In this document: one piece after another, positions 6,922 through 15,813 of the stretch
Layout of the letters: every line of letters begins with the position of its first letter
Position numbering within the stretch: the stretch's first letter is position 1
Assembly: GCA_937900565.1 (NCBI GenBank)
Contig: CALCFG010000028.1
Coordinates: forward strand, 1 to 20,537
From: an uncultured Erysipelotrichaceae bacterium
GTDB taxonomy: Bacteria; Bacillota_I; Bacilli_A; Erysipelotrichales; Erysipelotrichaceae
Length of the DNA: 20,537 nt
Direction: 5' to 3'
Program-made: the position numbers and the translations under genes
The notes under the pieces: model-generated
The model's input: only the letters and a program-made list of their open reading frames with translations
Told to the model about the DNA's origin: nothing
Database searches by the model: none

Positions 6922-9900
6922 ATGGCAGAAAATAACACTTATCGTATTATTCAATGTGGTAAAAAAGCAACACGACGTGATTATTCTAAATCGAGTGCCG
7001 AACTAGAATTACCAAACCTTGTTGAAATCCAAACCGCATCCTTCAAATGGTTTATGGAAGAAGGAATTGGCGAAGTATTTAATGATGTGTATCCAATCAG
7101 TTCTTATGCTGAAACGATGCGCTTATCATTTAAAAACTACGCTTTTGGTCAACCTAAGTTTTCAATTAATGAATGTAAAAATCGGGAATGTAACTATGCA
7201 GCGCCATTAAGAGCAACGATGGAATTAGAAATGGTTGATCCTGAAAGTGGTGAAGTATTAACTAAAAGTGAAGATGTCTTCTTAGGCGACTTCCCTTTAA
7301 TGACACCGACGGGAACATTTATCATCAATGGGGCAGAACGTGTTATCGTATCGCAAATTGTACGTAGCCCAGGTGCTTATTTTGATACTGGTAGTGATGA
7401 TAAAACTGGTAAAGATACTTACAGTTCAGAATTTATTCCAGCGAGAGGAACGTGGTTAGAATTAACTACGGACGCTAAAAAACAAGCGTTGGGTCGTGTG
7501 TTGAATTTAAGTATTGACCGTAAACGTAAAATCTTAAGTACCATTTTATTAAAAGCAATTGGTTTCTCATTGGATTTACATAAAAACGAAGATCCATTCA
7601 AAACTAATGATTTCCAAGTGTTCTTAAATTCATTAGGATTGGAAGGCTTTGAAACAGATTTGGCCGATGAAACAGCAGGTAAAGAATTCTTAAATCTTTA
7701 CACAATGTTGTATACTGCAATTTTTGGCAATACTGAGGATATTATCAATACATTAAATAGCGATAAAGTGGCAACACGTCATGAAAGTTTATTAAATATT
7801 TACGAAAATCAACGTCCAGATGAAATTCCTACGAAAGAAGGGGCAATTTCATTAATGAATACAAAATTCTTTGATTATCGTCGTTATGATTTAACACGTG
7901 CAGGGCGTTATAAAATCAATAAAAAATTAGGCTGTGCAAATCGTTGCGAAGGTCAAATTATAAATCAAGATGTATGCGATTGTCATGGTAATGTGGTCTT
8001 AAGTAAAGGAACATTAATTACGAAACATGAACGTGATTTATTAAAGAACACATTAGCTCAAGGATATCATATGGATGCCTTCCCAATGAACCATGATTTC
8101 TCACATCCGGATGTAATCGTATTAAGCGGTGATGCTGATCAAGCGTTGGTAGGTCGTGTATTAGCGAATGGTATTTACACAGATACATTAAGCTTAGATA
8201 TGGGGACTGTATTAACACAAACGGATGTGCAAGCGTTGAAAGGAATGGATGAAATTGCTGTTTACTCTTCAATTATTGCAAAACCTGTAAGTGTTAATTC
8301 AAACAATATCAATCAAGTATTAAATTACGGCCAACGTTTATATAACGTAGGACGTATTGTGGATGGTAATAACCAAGATATTACGATTGATGGTGATCTA
8401 ATTTGTCAACGTTATATTCCAGATACACCAATTATCCGTTTTGGACATGATGTTTTGGATACATTAAACAGTGTGAACGATGTGACTGTTTGGTTAGTTG
8501 GTAGTGCAAACCAAGTTGTTCATGTTGTAAGCGCTGAAGATAGAGATCATGATATCAAAGTGATTGGTGTAGATCCATTAAATAAAAAACATTGCATTAC
8601 GATGAGTGATATGATTGCGTACTATTCTTACCAATTCAATATGATGGATGGGGTTGGTAGTGTTGATGATATCGATATGTTAGGTAACCGTCGTATTCGT
8701 GCCGTGGGTGAATTGATTCAAAACCAATTCCGTATTGGATTAGCCCGTATGGAACGTGTGGTTAAAGAAAGAATGTCCATTACTGAAATGGAAAACTTAT
8801 CGCCTAAATCATTAACAAATATTCGACCATTAACTGCAGCAATTAAAGAATTCTTCTCAAGTTCACAATTATCGCAATTTATGGATCAAGAAAATCCATT
8901 AGCAGAATTAACAAATAAACGTCGTATTAGTGCATTGGGTCCAGGAGGTTTAACAAGAGAACGTGCTGGATTTGAAGTGCGTGACGTACACAATACTCAC
9001 TATGGTCGTATTTGTCCAATTGAAACACCGGAAGGACCAAACATTGGGTTGATTTCTAACTTAACAACCTATGCAAAAATAAATGAATATGGGTTCATTC
9101 AAACGCCATACCGTGTTGTAAAAAATGGCGGTATTGTCACGGATGAAGTCGTTTATTTAAGTGCTGATGATGAAGCAGATTATGTTATCGCCCAAGCCAA
9201 TGAAGTAGTGAACGGTCAATTAAGCGGTGATTCTGTGGTAGCGCGTATTAATGGTGAAACGGTTATGGTTTCCATTGATGAAGTTGAATTATGTGACGTT
9301 AGTCCAAAACAAATCGTATCTGTGGCAACCGCTTGTATTCCATTCTTGGAAAACGATGACTGTACTCGTGCATTGATGGGTGCGAACATGCAACGTCAAG
9401 CAGTGCCATTATTAAATCCGCATTCACCATATGTAGGAACAGGTATGGAACATCGCATTGCCCGTGACTCAGGTAGTTCATGTGTAGCTGTTGCGGATGG
9501 TGTGGTTACTTATGTGGACAGTTTAAAAGTAGTCGTTGCAGAAGAAAATGGCGAAAGAACTTATACATTAGATAAATTCAGAAGAAGTAATAACTCAACA
9601 TGTATCAATCAACGTCCTATTGTTAAAACAGGTGAACGTGTTGAAAAAGGTGATATTTTAGCCGATGGTCCAAGTATGGAACAAGGTGAATTGGCGTTAG
9701 GTCAAAACGTAACAATCGCATTCATGACATGGAATGGTTACAACTATGAAGATGCGATCATTATGAGTGAACGTTTAGTTAAAGAAGATGTTTATACTTC
9801 AATTCATATTGAAGAAAAGAGCATCGAATGCCGTGAAACTAAATTAGGTCCGGAAGAAATTACACGAGATATACCTAACGTTGGTGATAAAGCGATTGAA

Positions 9901-11082
9901 CAATTGGATAGTCGCGGTATCATCATGGTCGGTGCTGAAGTTAAAGAAGGCGATATCTTAGTAGGTAAAGTAACACCAAAAGGTCAAAGTGAAGTTTCAC
10001 CAGAAGAAAAATTATTATTGGCTATTTTTGGTGAAAAAACACGTGAAGTTCGTGATAATTCATTACGTGTTGCCCATGGTGAGGCAGGTATTGTTCAATC
10101 AGTACGTGTATTTAAACGTAAAGATGGTTATGATTTAGCACCGGGTGTTAGTGAAGTCGTTAAGATTTACATTGTTCAAAAACGTAAGATTAGCGAAGGT
10201 GATAAAATGGCGGGTCGTCACGGTAACAAAGGGGTTATCTCTAAAATTTTACCTGTAGAAGATATGCCATATATGGCTGATGGTACGCCAATTGACATTA
10301 TGTTGAACCCATTCGGGGTACCTTCTCGTATGAATATCGGACAAGTATTGGAAATCCATTTGGGTATGGCTGCTAAAAAATTGGGTGTAAAATTTGCAAC
10401 ACCAGTTTTTGATGGTATCAATAACGAAGAGTTAGCGGATATTATGCGTGAAGCCGGTGTATCCATGGATGGTAAGATGGTATTGCATGATGGACGTACA
10501 GGAGAACCATACGATGAACGTGTCAGTGTAGGTGTAATGTACATGATTAAGTTAGCCCACATGGTAGACGATAAATTGCATGCACGTTCGACAGGTCCTT
10601 ATAGCTTAGTAACACAACAACCATTAGGTGGTAAAGCTCAAAATGGTGGACAAAGATTTGGGGAAATGGAAGTTTGGGCATTGGAAGCATACGGTGCAGC
10701 TAACTTATTGCAAGAAATCCTTACAATCAAATCCGATGATAAACCTGGAAGAAATGCCACTTACAGTGCAATTAAGCAAGGTACCGATATGCCAGATCCA
10801 GGAATTCCTGAATCATTCCGCGTATTAAAACATGAACTTCAAGGTTTAGCTTTGGATGTTAAGATGTTTGATGAAAACGGTGAAGAGGTTTCCATGGCAA
10901 AATTGGAACAAGATTCAGTGGATAAAAATGCAAGTGGTCCTATCAAACACTACGAAGAATTCCAAGCTGAACAAGAACAACATGAATTGTCTGAAGAAGA
11001 TAATGAAGGATTATTCATTACTGCTGAAGACGAATATGAAGATGATGTTGTTGTCGAAGAAGAAATTGAAGATTTAGACTAA
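6922..11082 (+). CDS. rpoB: DNA-directed RNA polymerase beta subunit
   Basis: A 1386-aa catalytic subunit. Seen: the N-terminal protrusion and lobe (GDFPLMTPTGTFIINGAERV), the rifampicin cluster (SSQLSQFMDQ followed by KRRISALGPGGLTRERAGFE), the PIETPEGPNIGLI loop, the active-site KMAGRHGNKGVIS segment, SRMNIGQVLEIHLG, and the C-terminal PESFRVLKHELQ clamp region. The end is an acidic tail. The protein is nearly 200 aa longer than B. subtilis RpoB (1193 aa, from memory). Most of the excess lies between KINKKLG and DIDMLGNRR (about residues 335-585), where repeats of one motif are seen. Residue N665 replaces the usual His526 (E. coli numbering). A strong AAAGGAAGG ribosome binding site precedes the ATG. 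It is transcribed with rpoC; rplJ-rplL are not upstream. Confidence 0.98.
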   Translation: MAENNTYRIIQCGKKATRRDYSKSSAELELPNLVEIQTASFKWFMEEGIGEVFNDVYPISSYAETMRLSFKNYAFGQPKFSINECKNRECNYAAPLRATMELEMVDPESGEVLTKSEDVFLGDFPLMTPTGTFIINGAERVIVSQIVRSPGAYFDTGSDDKTGKDTYSSEFIPARGTWLELTTDAKKQALGRVLNLSIDRKRKILSTILLKAIGFSLDLHKNEDPFKTNDFQVFLNSLGLEGFETDLADETAGKEFLNLYTMLYTAIFGNTEDIINTLNSDKVATRHESLLNIYENQRPDEIPTKEGAISLMNTKFFDYRRYDLTRAGRYKINKKLGCANRCEGQIINQDVCDCHGNVVLSKGTLITKHERDLLKNTLAQGYHMDAFPMNHDFSHPDVIVLSGDADQALVGRVLANGIYTDTLSLDMGTVLTQTDVQALKGMDEIAVYSSIIAKPVSVNSNNINQVLNYGQRLYNVGRIVDGNNQDITIDGDLICQRYIPDTPIIRFGHDVLDTLNSVNDVTVWLVGSANQVVHVVSAEDRDHDIKVIGVDPLNKKHCITMSDMIAYYSYQFNMMDGVGSVDDIDMLGNRRIRAVGELIQNQFRIGLARMERVVKERMSITEMENLSPKSLTNIRPLTAAIKEFFSSSQLSQFMDQENPLAELTNKRRISALGPGGLTRERAGFEVRDVHNTHYGRICPIETPEGPNIGLISNLTTYAKINEYGFIQTPYRVVKNGGIVTDEVVYLSADDEADYVIAQANEVVNGQLSGDSVVARINGETVMVSIDEVELCDVSPKQIVSVATACIPFLENDDCTRALMGANMQRQAVPLLNPHSPYVGTGMEHRIARDSGSSCVAVADGVVTYVDSLKVVVAEENGERTYTLDKFRRSNNSTCINQRPIVKTGERVEKGDILADGPSMEQGELALGQNVTIAFMTWNGYNYEDAIIMSERLVKEDVYTSIHIEEKSIECRETKLGPEEITRDIPNVGDKAIEQLDSRGIIMVGAEVKEGDILVGKVTPKGQSEVSPEEKLLLAIFGEKTREVRDNSLRVAHGEAGIVQSVRVFKRKDGYDLAPGVSEVVKIYIVQKRKISEGDKMAGRHGNKGVISKILPVEDMPYMADGTPIDIMLNPFGVPSRMNIGQVLEIHLGMAAKKLGVKFATPVFDGINNEELADIMREAGVSMDGKMVLHDGRTGEPYDERVSVGVMYMIKLAHMVDDKLHARSTGPYSLVTQQPLGGKAQNGGQRFGEMEVWALEAYGAANLLQEILTIKSDDKPGRNATYSAIKQGTDMPDPGIPESFRVLKHELQGLALDVKMFDENGEEVSMAKLEQDSVDKNASGPIKHYEEFQAEQEQHELSEEDNEGLFITAEDEYEDDVVVEEEIEDLD

Positions 11083-11087
11083 GGAGG
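11081..11087 (+). promoter_or_regulatory. rpoC ribosome binding site overlapping the rpoB stop
   Basis: AAGGAGG overlaps the last two bases of the rpoB TAA and stands 11 nt before the rpoC ATG. This arrangement favours coupled, balanced synthesis of the two large subunits. Confidence 0.8.
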
Positions 11088-11098
11088 AGTAACGAAAC

Positions 11099-14000
11099 AT
11101 GGATGTTAATAAATTTTCCGCAATGCAATTGGGATTAGCTTCTCCCGAAAAAATTCATGAATGGAGCCATGGTGAAGTAAAAAAACCAGAAACGATAAAC
11201 TACCGTAGTCAAAAGCCTGAACGTGATGGTTTATTCTGCGAACGTATTTTCGGTCCAAGTAAAGACTGGGAATGTGCGTGTGGTAAATATAAGAAAGTTC
11301 GTTATCAAGGATTGGTTTGTGACAAATGTGGTGTCGAAATCACTACGAAAGATGTGCGTAGGGAGAGGATGGGTCATATTGACCTAGCCGCTCCAGTCGC
11401 TCACATTTGGTACTTACGTGGTATTCCAAGCCGTATCGGGTTGGTATTAAATATTTCACCAAAACAATTGGAAGAAGTTGTTTACTTTGTTTCATGGGTT
11501 GTTATTGACCCAGGACAAAGTGGTTTAGCTTATAAACAAGTTATCAATGAACGCGAATTCCGTGAAAATACAGCATTATACGGCCGTGATGGATTTGTTG
11601 CAAAGACTGGTGCTGAAGCAATCTATACTCTATTGCAAGAAGTAGATTTAGCAAAAGAAAAAGCATTGGTTGATAAAGATTTAGAAAATGCAACGGGAGA
11701 TAAACGTAAAAAATTAATCAAACGCTTGGAAACATTGAATGCCTTCATTTATTCTGACAATAAACCAGAATGGATGATTCTAACAACAATTCCTGTTATT
11801 CCACCAGATTTACGACCAATGTTACCATTGGATGGTGGACGTTTTGCTACCAGTGATTTAAATGATTTGTACCGTCGAGTTATTACACGTAATAACCGTT
11901 TGAAAAAATTATTAGAATTAGGTACACCTAGCATCATTGTTCAAAATGAAAAACGTATGTTGCAAGAAGCTGTCGATGCATTAATTGATAATGGTCGTCG
12001 TAGCAAACCTGTAACAGGTACTGGGGGTCGACCATTAAAATCATTAAGTAATGCGTTAAAAGGTAAACAAGGACGTTTCCGTCAAAACTTATTAGGTAAA
12101 CGTGTTGACTATTCTGGACGTTCTGTTATTGCCGTTGGACCAGATTTAAAAATGTACCAATGTGGTTTACCACGTGAAATGGCAATGGAATTATTCAAAC
12201 CATTTGTTATTCATGAAATTGTGAATCATAAATATGCAACTGAAAAAGCGGCAGAAAAATTGATTGCCAATAAAGATCCACGTGCAATGGATATGTTGGA
12301 AAAAGTGGTGAATAACCATCCGGTAATGTTAAACCGTGCCCCAACATTGCACCGTTTAGGTATCCAAGCCTTTATGCCGAAATTGGTTGAAGGTCGTGCA
12401 ATTCGTTTGCATCCATTAGTGTGTCCAGGATTTAACGCGGACTTCGATGGAGACCAAATGGCGGTACACGTGCCATTAAGTGAGAAAGCACGTGCAGAAG
12501 CTGAAATCTTAATGCTAGGTAGTAACAATATCTTAGGTCCAAAAGATGGAAAACCTATCGTTACACCTGGACAAGACATGGTTATGGGTAACTTCTATTT
12601 GAACATGGAAGAAACGAAAGAAGAATTCCACACTAAAGCAAACCGTTATCTTGAAAATGGTGAAGAGGAATTAAGTAAAGTATGGCGTCGTTATGGAGAC
12701 AATGAAGGACATTGTTTCTATGATTTCGATGAAGCGTTAATGGCTTACCAACAAAATTTAGTGCATTTGCATACACGTATTGGTGTGGTTGCGAAAAACC
12801 TTCATAAGAAAGATTTTACAGAAGCTCAAAATAGTGGATATTTAATTACTACGGTAGGTAAATTAATTTTTAATAGTATTTTCCCTGCGGATTTCCCTTA
12901 TGTAAATGTTGTCAGTGAAAAGAATTTAAAACATACCAGTGATGAAGACTTTGTTCCATTTGGTACGGATCTTGCCAAAGTTTTATTGGATAAACCAGTG
13001 CATGGGGAATTAAAGAAAAAAGACTTAGGAAAAGTTATCGCTGAAGTGTTTGCCCGTTATGGAACCGATGGTTCAAGCGATATTTTGGATGGAATTAAAG
13101 ACTTAGGATTTAAATACTCAACCGTTGCCGGTATTACCGTATCATTGGCCGACATTAAAGTTGCACCTAACAAAGATGAATATGTGCAAAAAGGTCGTGA
13201 AATGAGCGATAAATTAAAAGAATTATTAAATCGTGGTCATTTGACAATGCCAGAATGGGAAAAACATTTCTCTAAATTGTGGGATGATATTAAGGGTGAT
13301 GTAGGACGCGAAGTTATGAGTAGCTTAGGCCGTATGAACCCAATCAATATGATGGCGGTTTCTGGTGCCCGTGGTAACGCATCTCACTTTACGCAATTAG
13401 CTGGTATGCGTGGATTAATGGCACGTCCTACCCAATCAAAGAGTAAAAAAGAATATCAACCAAGCATTATCGAAGTACCTATTTATTCTTGTTTCCGTGA
13501 AGGTATGAACGTATCTGAGTTCTTTATTTCAACTCACGGTGTGCGTAAAGGATTGACCGATACTGCCTTAAAAACAGCAGAATCTGGATATTTAACACGT
13601 CGTTTAGTTGACGTTGCACAAGATGTGATTATCTGTGAAGATGATTGTGGAACAGATGAAGGGTACTTAGTTGAAGATATCATCGATACTAAAAACAATA
13701 CGATTATTGAATCATTATATGATCGTCTAGTTGGACGTTATGCATTTGACGATATTACAGATGATCATGGTGTAGTATTGTGTGAAAAAGACCAATTCAT
13801 TGATGAAGTAACAGCACATGCAATTGTGGATGCTGGTATTAAAAAAGTGTATATTCGTTCGACATTTACTTGTCAAAGTAAAAATGGTATCTGTCGTAAA
13901 TGTTATGGACGTAATATGGCGACTGGTAAATTGGTTGAACAAGGTGAAGCAATTGGTGTTATGGCCGCCCAAGCCATTGGTGAACCAGGTACTCAGTTAA

Positions 14001-14986
14001 CCATGCGTACATTCCATACTGGTGGTGTTGCTGGAGACGATATTACTCAAGGTTTACCGCGTGTTGAAGAATTATTTGAAGCACGTAATCCAAAATTCAT
14101 GGCTGTTTTAAGTAAGATTGATGGTGAAATTGTTGATATTGTTGGTCAAGAAGGTCAAGGTGGCTTTATTGTTACTGTAGCGAACCAACAAGATCGTATC
14201 GAACATAAGTGTGATGCGAGCGAAACGGTATTAAAAACATTATCCGTTGGCAGCAAAGTACATGCCGGTGATCCGTTAACGGAAGGTCAAATTTCACCAA
14301 AAGAATTATTGAACTTAGCCGGAGTACAAGCAGCTCAAAACTACATTTTAACTGAAGTTAAAAAAGTATACGCTTCACAAGGTATCGACATTAGTGACAA
14401 ACATATTGAAGTCGTTATTCGTCAAATGTTGAAGAAAGTTATTGTGACTGATGCAGGTGGAACAGGATTAACGGTTGGTCAATCGCTAAGCTTACCACGC
14501 ATTAATGAAATCAATGAAAATGCATTTGATGAAGGCAAAGATCCTGCTCAATTCGTACCAATGATGTTAGGTATTACAAAAGCAAGTATTGAAACAGATA
14601 GTTTCTTATCTGCTGCATCATTCCAAGAAACAACGCGTGTATTAACAGACGCAGCGGTTCGTGGCAAAGTGGATACATTAAAAGGTTTAAAAGAAAATGT
14701 TATCCTCGGTAAATTAATCCCAGCAGGTACTGGATTTACGAGTGAAGATGGTAGTGTTCGTGAATCTACAATTGAAGTTGAAGAATTAGCAGCGCAATTA
14801 GTATTGGAAAGAGAAGATGCTAACCGTTTAGCTGCTGAAGAAGATGAACGTCGCTTACCAAAAGAAGTGACGAGCAAACGCATGCGTGATGTGGATGAAG
14901 ATGAACTAGAGCCAAGCAATGATGAAAGCATCGAAGCACAAAGTGATATCGAAATCCAAGAAATTACGGATAGTACAGAAGAATAG
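11099..14986 (+). CDS. rpoC: DNA-directed RNA polymerase beta' subunit
   Basis: A 1295-aa catalytic subunit. The N-terminal zinc ribbon uses C59, C61, C74 and C77. The active-site motif NADFDGDQ places the magnesium-binding aspartates at D448, D450 and D452. The second zinc site uses C850, C925, C932 and C935, with the same seven-residue gap as in E. coli. The trigger-loop region (AAQAIGEPGTQLTMRTFH) is intact. The protein is about 100 aa longer than B. subtilis RpoC (1199 aa, from memory), through a longer segment after the active site (about residues 510-640) and an acidic C-terminal tail of roughly 60 residues rich in Glu and Asp. It lies 16 nt after rpoB and ends just before a hairpin terminator. 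Confidence 0.98.
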   Translation: MDVNKFSAMQLGLASPEKIHEWSHGEVKKPETINYRSQKPERDGLFCERIFGPSKDWECACGKYKKVRYQGLVCDKCGVEITTKDVRRERMGHIDLAAPVAHIWYLRGIPSRIGLVLNISPKQLEEVVYFVSWVVIDPGQSGLAYKQVINEREFRENTALYGRDGFVAKTGAEAIYTLLQEVDLAKEKALVDKDLENATGDKRKKLIKRLETLNAFIYSDNKPEWMILTTIPVIPPDLRPMLPLDGGRFATSDLNDLYRRVITRNNRLKKLLELGTPSIIVQNEKRMLQEAVDALIDNGRRSKPVTGTGGRPLKSLSNALKGKQGRFRQNLLGKRVDYSGRSVIAVGPDLKMYQCGLPREMAMELFKPFVIHEIVNHKYATEKAAEKLIANKDPRAMDMLEKVVNNHPVMLNRAPTLHRLGIQAFMPKLVEGRAIRLHPLVCPGFNADFDGDQMAVHVPLSEKARAEAEILMLGSNNILGPKDGKPIVTPGQDMVMGNFYLNMEETKEEFHTKANRYLENGEEELSKVWRRYGDNEGHCFYDFDEALMAYQQNLVHLHTRIGVVAKNLHKKDFTEAQNSGYLITTVGKLIFNSIFPADFPYVNVVSEKNLKHTSDEDFVPFGTDLAKVLLDKPVHGELKKKDLGKVIAEVFARYGTDGSSDILDGIKDLGFKYSTVAGITVSLADIKVAPNKDEYVQKGREMSDKLKELLNRGHLTMPEWEKHFSKLWDDIKGDVGREVMSSLGRMNPINMMAVSGARGNASHFTQLAGMRGLMARPTQSKSKKEYQPSIIEVPIYSCFREGMNVSEFFISTHGVRKGLTDTALKTAESGYLTRRLVDVAQDVIICEDDCGTDEGYLVEDIIDTKNNTIIESLYDRLVGRYAFDDITDDHGVVLCEKDQFIDEVTAHAIVDAGIKKVYIRSTFTCQSKNGICRKCYGRNMATGKLVEQGEAIGVMAAQAIGEPGTQLTMRTFHTGGVAGDDITQGLPRVEELFEARNPKFMAVLSKIDGEIVDIVGQEGQGGFIVTVANQQDRIEHKCDASETVLKTLSVGSKVHAGDPLTEGQISPKELLNLAGVQAAQNYILTEVKKVYASQGIDISDKHIEVVIRQMLKKVIVTDAGGTGLTVGQSLSLPRINEINENAFDEGKDPAQFVPMMLGITKASIETDSFLSAASFQETTRVLTDAAVRGKVDTLKGLKENVILGKLIPAGTGFTSEDGSVRESTIEVEELAAQLVLEREDANRLAAEEDERRLPKEVTSKRMRDVDEDELEPSNDESIEAQSDIEIQEITDSTEE

Positions 14987-14993
14987 TAAACTT

Positions 14994-15030
14994 AAAGAGT
15001 TATCGCAATATATGTGATAACTCTTTTCTC
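14994..15030 (+). terminator. rpoBC operon terminator
   Basis: A perfect 11-bp stem, AAAGAGTTATC (14994-15004) with GATAACTCTTT (15016-15026), has an 11-nt loop GCAATATATGT and runs into TTTCTCT. It begins 8 nt after the rpoC stop. Its sequence closely resembles the terminator at 15748-15784. Confidence 0.85.
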
Positions 15031-15086
15031 TACTAGTTTGTTTTTTTTCTATAGTGATATGATATTAATATATTTAAAGATGTCAT

Positions 15087-15755
15087 ATGAATGTTAGAAA
15101 TGATTTAAACTCAATAAATTTGAACAATATTAAAACTTTTATAAATATTAAGGCAAATGCTCCACTTTTTATTATTTCATCGCTAATTCCTTATTTATTG
15201 TCACGAATTAGCATTTTTCAATTCAAATATCAGTTTAAAATATTTAGCTACAATATTTCTTTTGAGTATGCGCATCCTTTGGCTGTTTTAGTTTCTTTAT
15301 TATTAGTTTTTCTTTGTTCTTTTTTTCAAATTGGATATGCATTAAGTGCTTTGAAAAATAACGACAAGAATACTACTTTAATAAATTTTCTATCTGGTAT
15401 TCAATGGAAGAAGTTAAATTCGTTTTTGGTAAAAGTAGGTCTTATGTATTTGCTAATAATAGGCGGATTATTTTTAGCAATCATTCCAGGTATTTTGGTG
15501 GCATTTTGTTTAGCGTTTGTACCATATATTGCAATTGATAATGAACAAATCAACATAAAAAACACCTATGCTTTGAGCTATCAGCTTATGAAACAACATT
15601 ACAAGGATTATATAGCACTATTAATAAGCTTTATACCACATGATGTTTTTTCGGCATTATCTTTTAAATTGTATGACTTGTATTTAGTTCCTTTAAAAAA
15701 CTTGAGTTATTCAAAGTTATACATTGATTTATATTACAATCAGGTTGAAGGGTAA
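15087..15755 (+). CDS. Multi-pass membrane protein, DUF975-like
   Basis: A 222-aa hydrophobic protein of unknown function. Four or five membrane segments are visible (about 26-42, 63-85, 109-128 with GLMYLLIIGGLFLAIIPGI, 132-146). The IPGI-x-A turn followed by a conserved amphipathic block (YALSYQLMKQHYKDYIALLIS) resembles the DUF975/YciC-like family of small Firmicutes membrane proteins. It is rich in Ile, Asn, Lys and ATA codons, more AT-rich than rpoBC. The ATG has only a weak upstream AAAGATG. It stands alone between two nearly identical terminators, so it is a single-gene transcription unit. The DUF975 assignment is from pattern memory only. Confidence 0.7.
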   Translation: MNVRNDLNSINLNNIKTFINIKANAPLFIISSLIPYLLSRISIFQFKYQFKIFSYNISFEYAHPLAVLVSLLLVFLCSFFQIGYALSALKNNDKNTTLINFLSGIQWKKLNSFLVKVGLMYLLIIGGLFLAIIPGILVAFCLAFVPYIAIDNEQINIKNTYALSYQLMKQHYKDYIALLISFIPHDVFSALSFKLYDLYLVPLKNLSYSKLYIDLYYNQVEG

Positions 15756-15785
15756 TCGCAATGGATTGTGATTACTCTTTTTTTA
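15748..15785 (+). terminator. Terminator after the DUF975-like gene
   Basis: AAGGGTAATCGCAAT (15748-15762) pairs with ATTGTGATTACTCTT (15765-15779), with two G-T wobbles, and runs into a seven-T tract (15778-15784). The stem contains the stop codon (15753-15755). Some inner pairs must open to allow a loop. It shares the pattern GT-A/T-ATCGCAAT...GTGAT-A/T-ACTCTTT with the rpoC terminator. Confidence 0.88.
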
Positions 15786-15801
15786 TCTTTTGGTTTTGGT
15801 G

Positions 15802-15807
15802 TAAACT
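15802..15807 (+). promoter_or_regulatory. -10-like box directly before the LtaS-family gene
   Basis: TAAACT lies 6 nt before the ATG at 15814, preceded by TG. No convincing -35 box is present at normal distance. Since a strong terminator lies just upstream and no Shine-Dalgarno is seen, this is the only visible candidate for the operon promoter. Confidence 0.35.
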
Positions 15808-15813
15808 AATACC

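Noticed and set aside
12226..12579. Minus-strand open frame of 117 codons inside rpoC
   Set aside because: Opposite the most conserved part of rpoC, including the catalytic NADFDGD motif, so it is a shadow frame.
14548..14931. Minus-strand open frame of 127 codons inside rpoC
   Set aside because: Ser-rich shadow of the acidic, Glu/Asp-rich rpoC tail read in reverse; no start signal.
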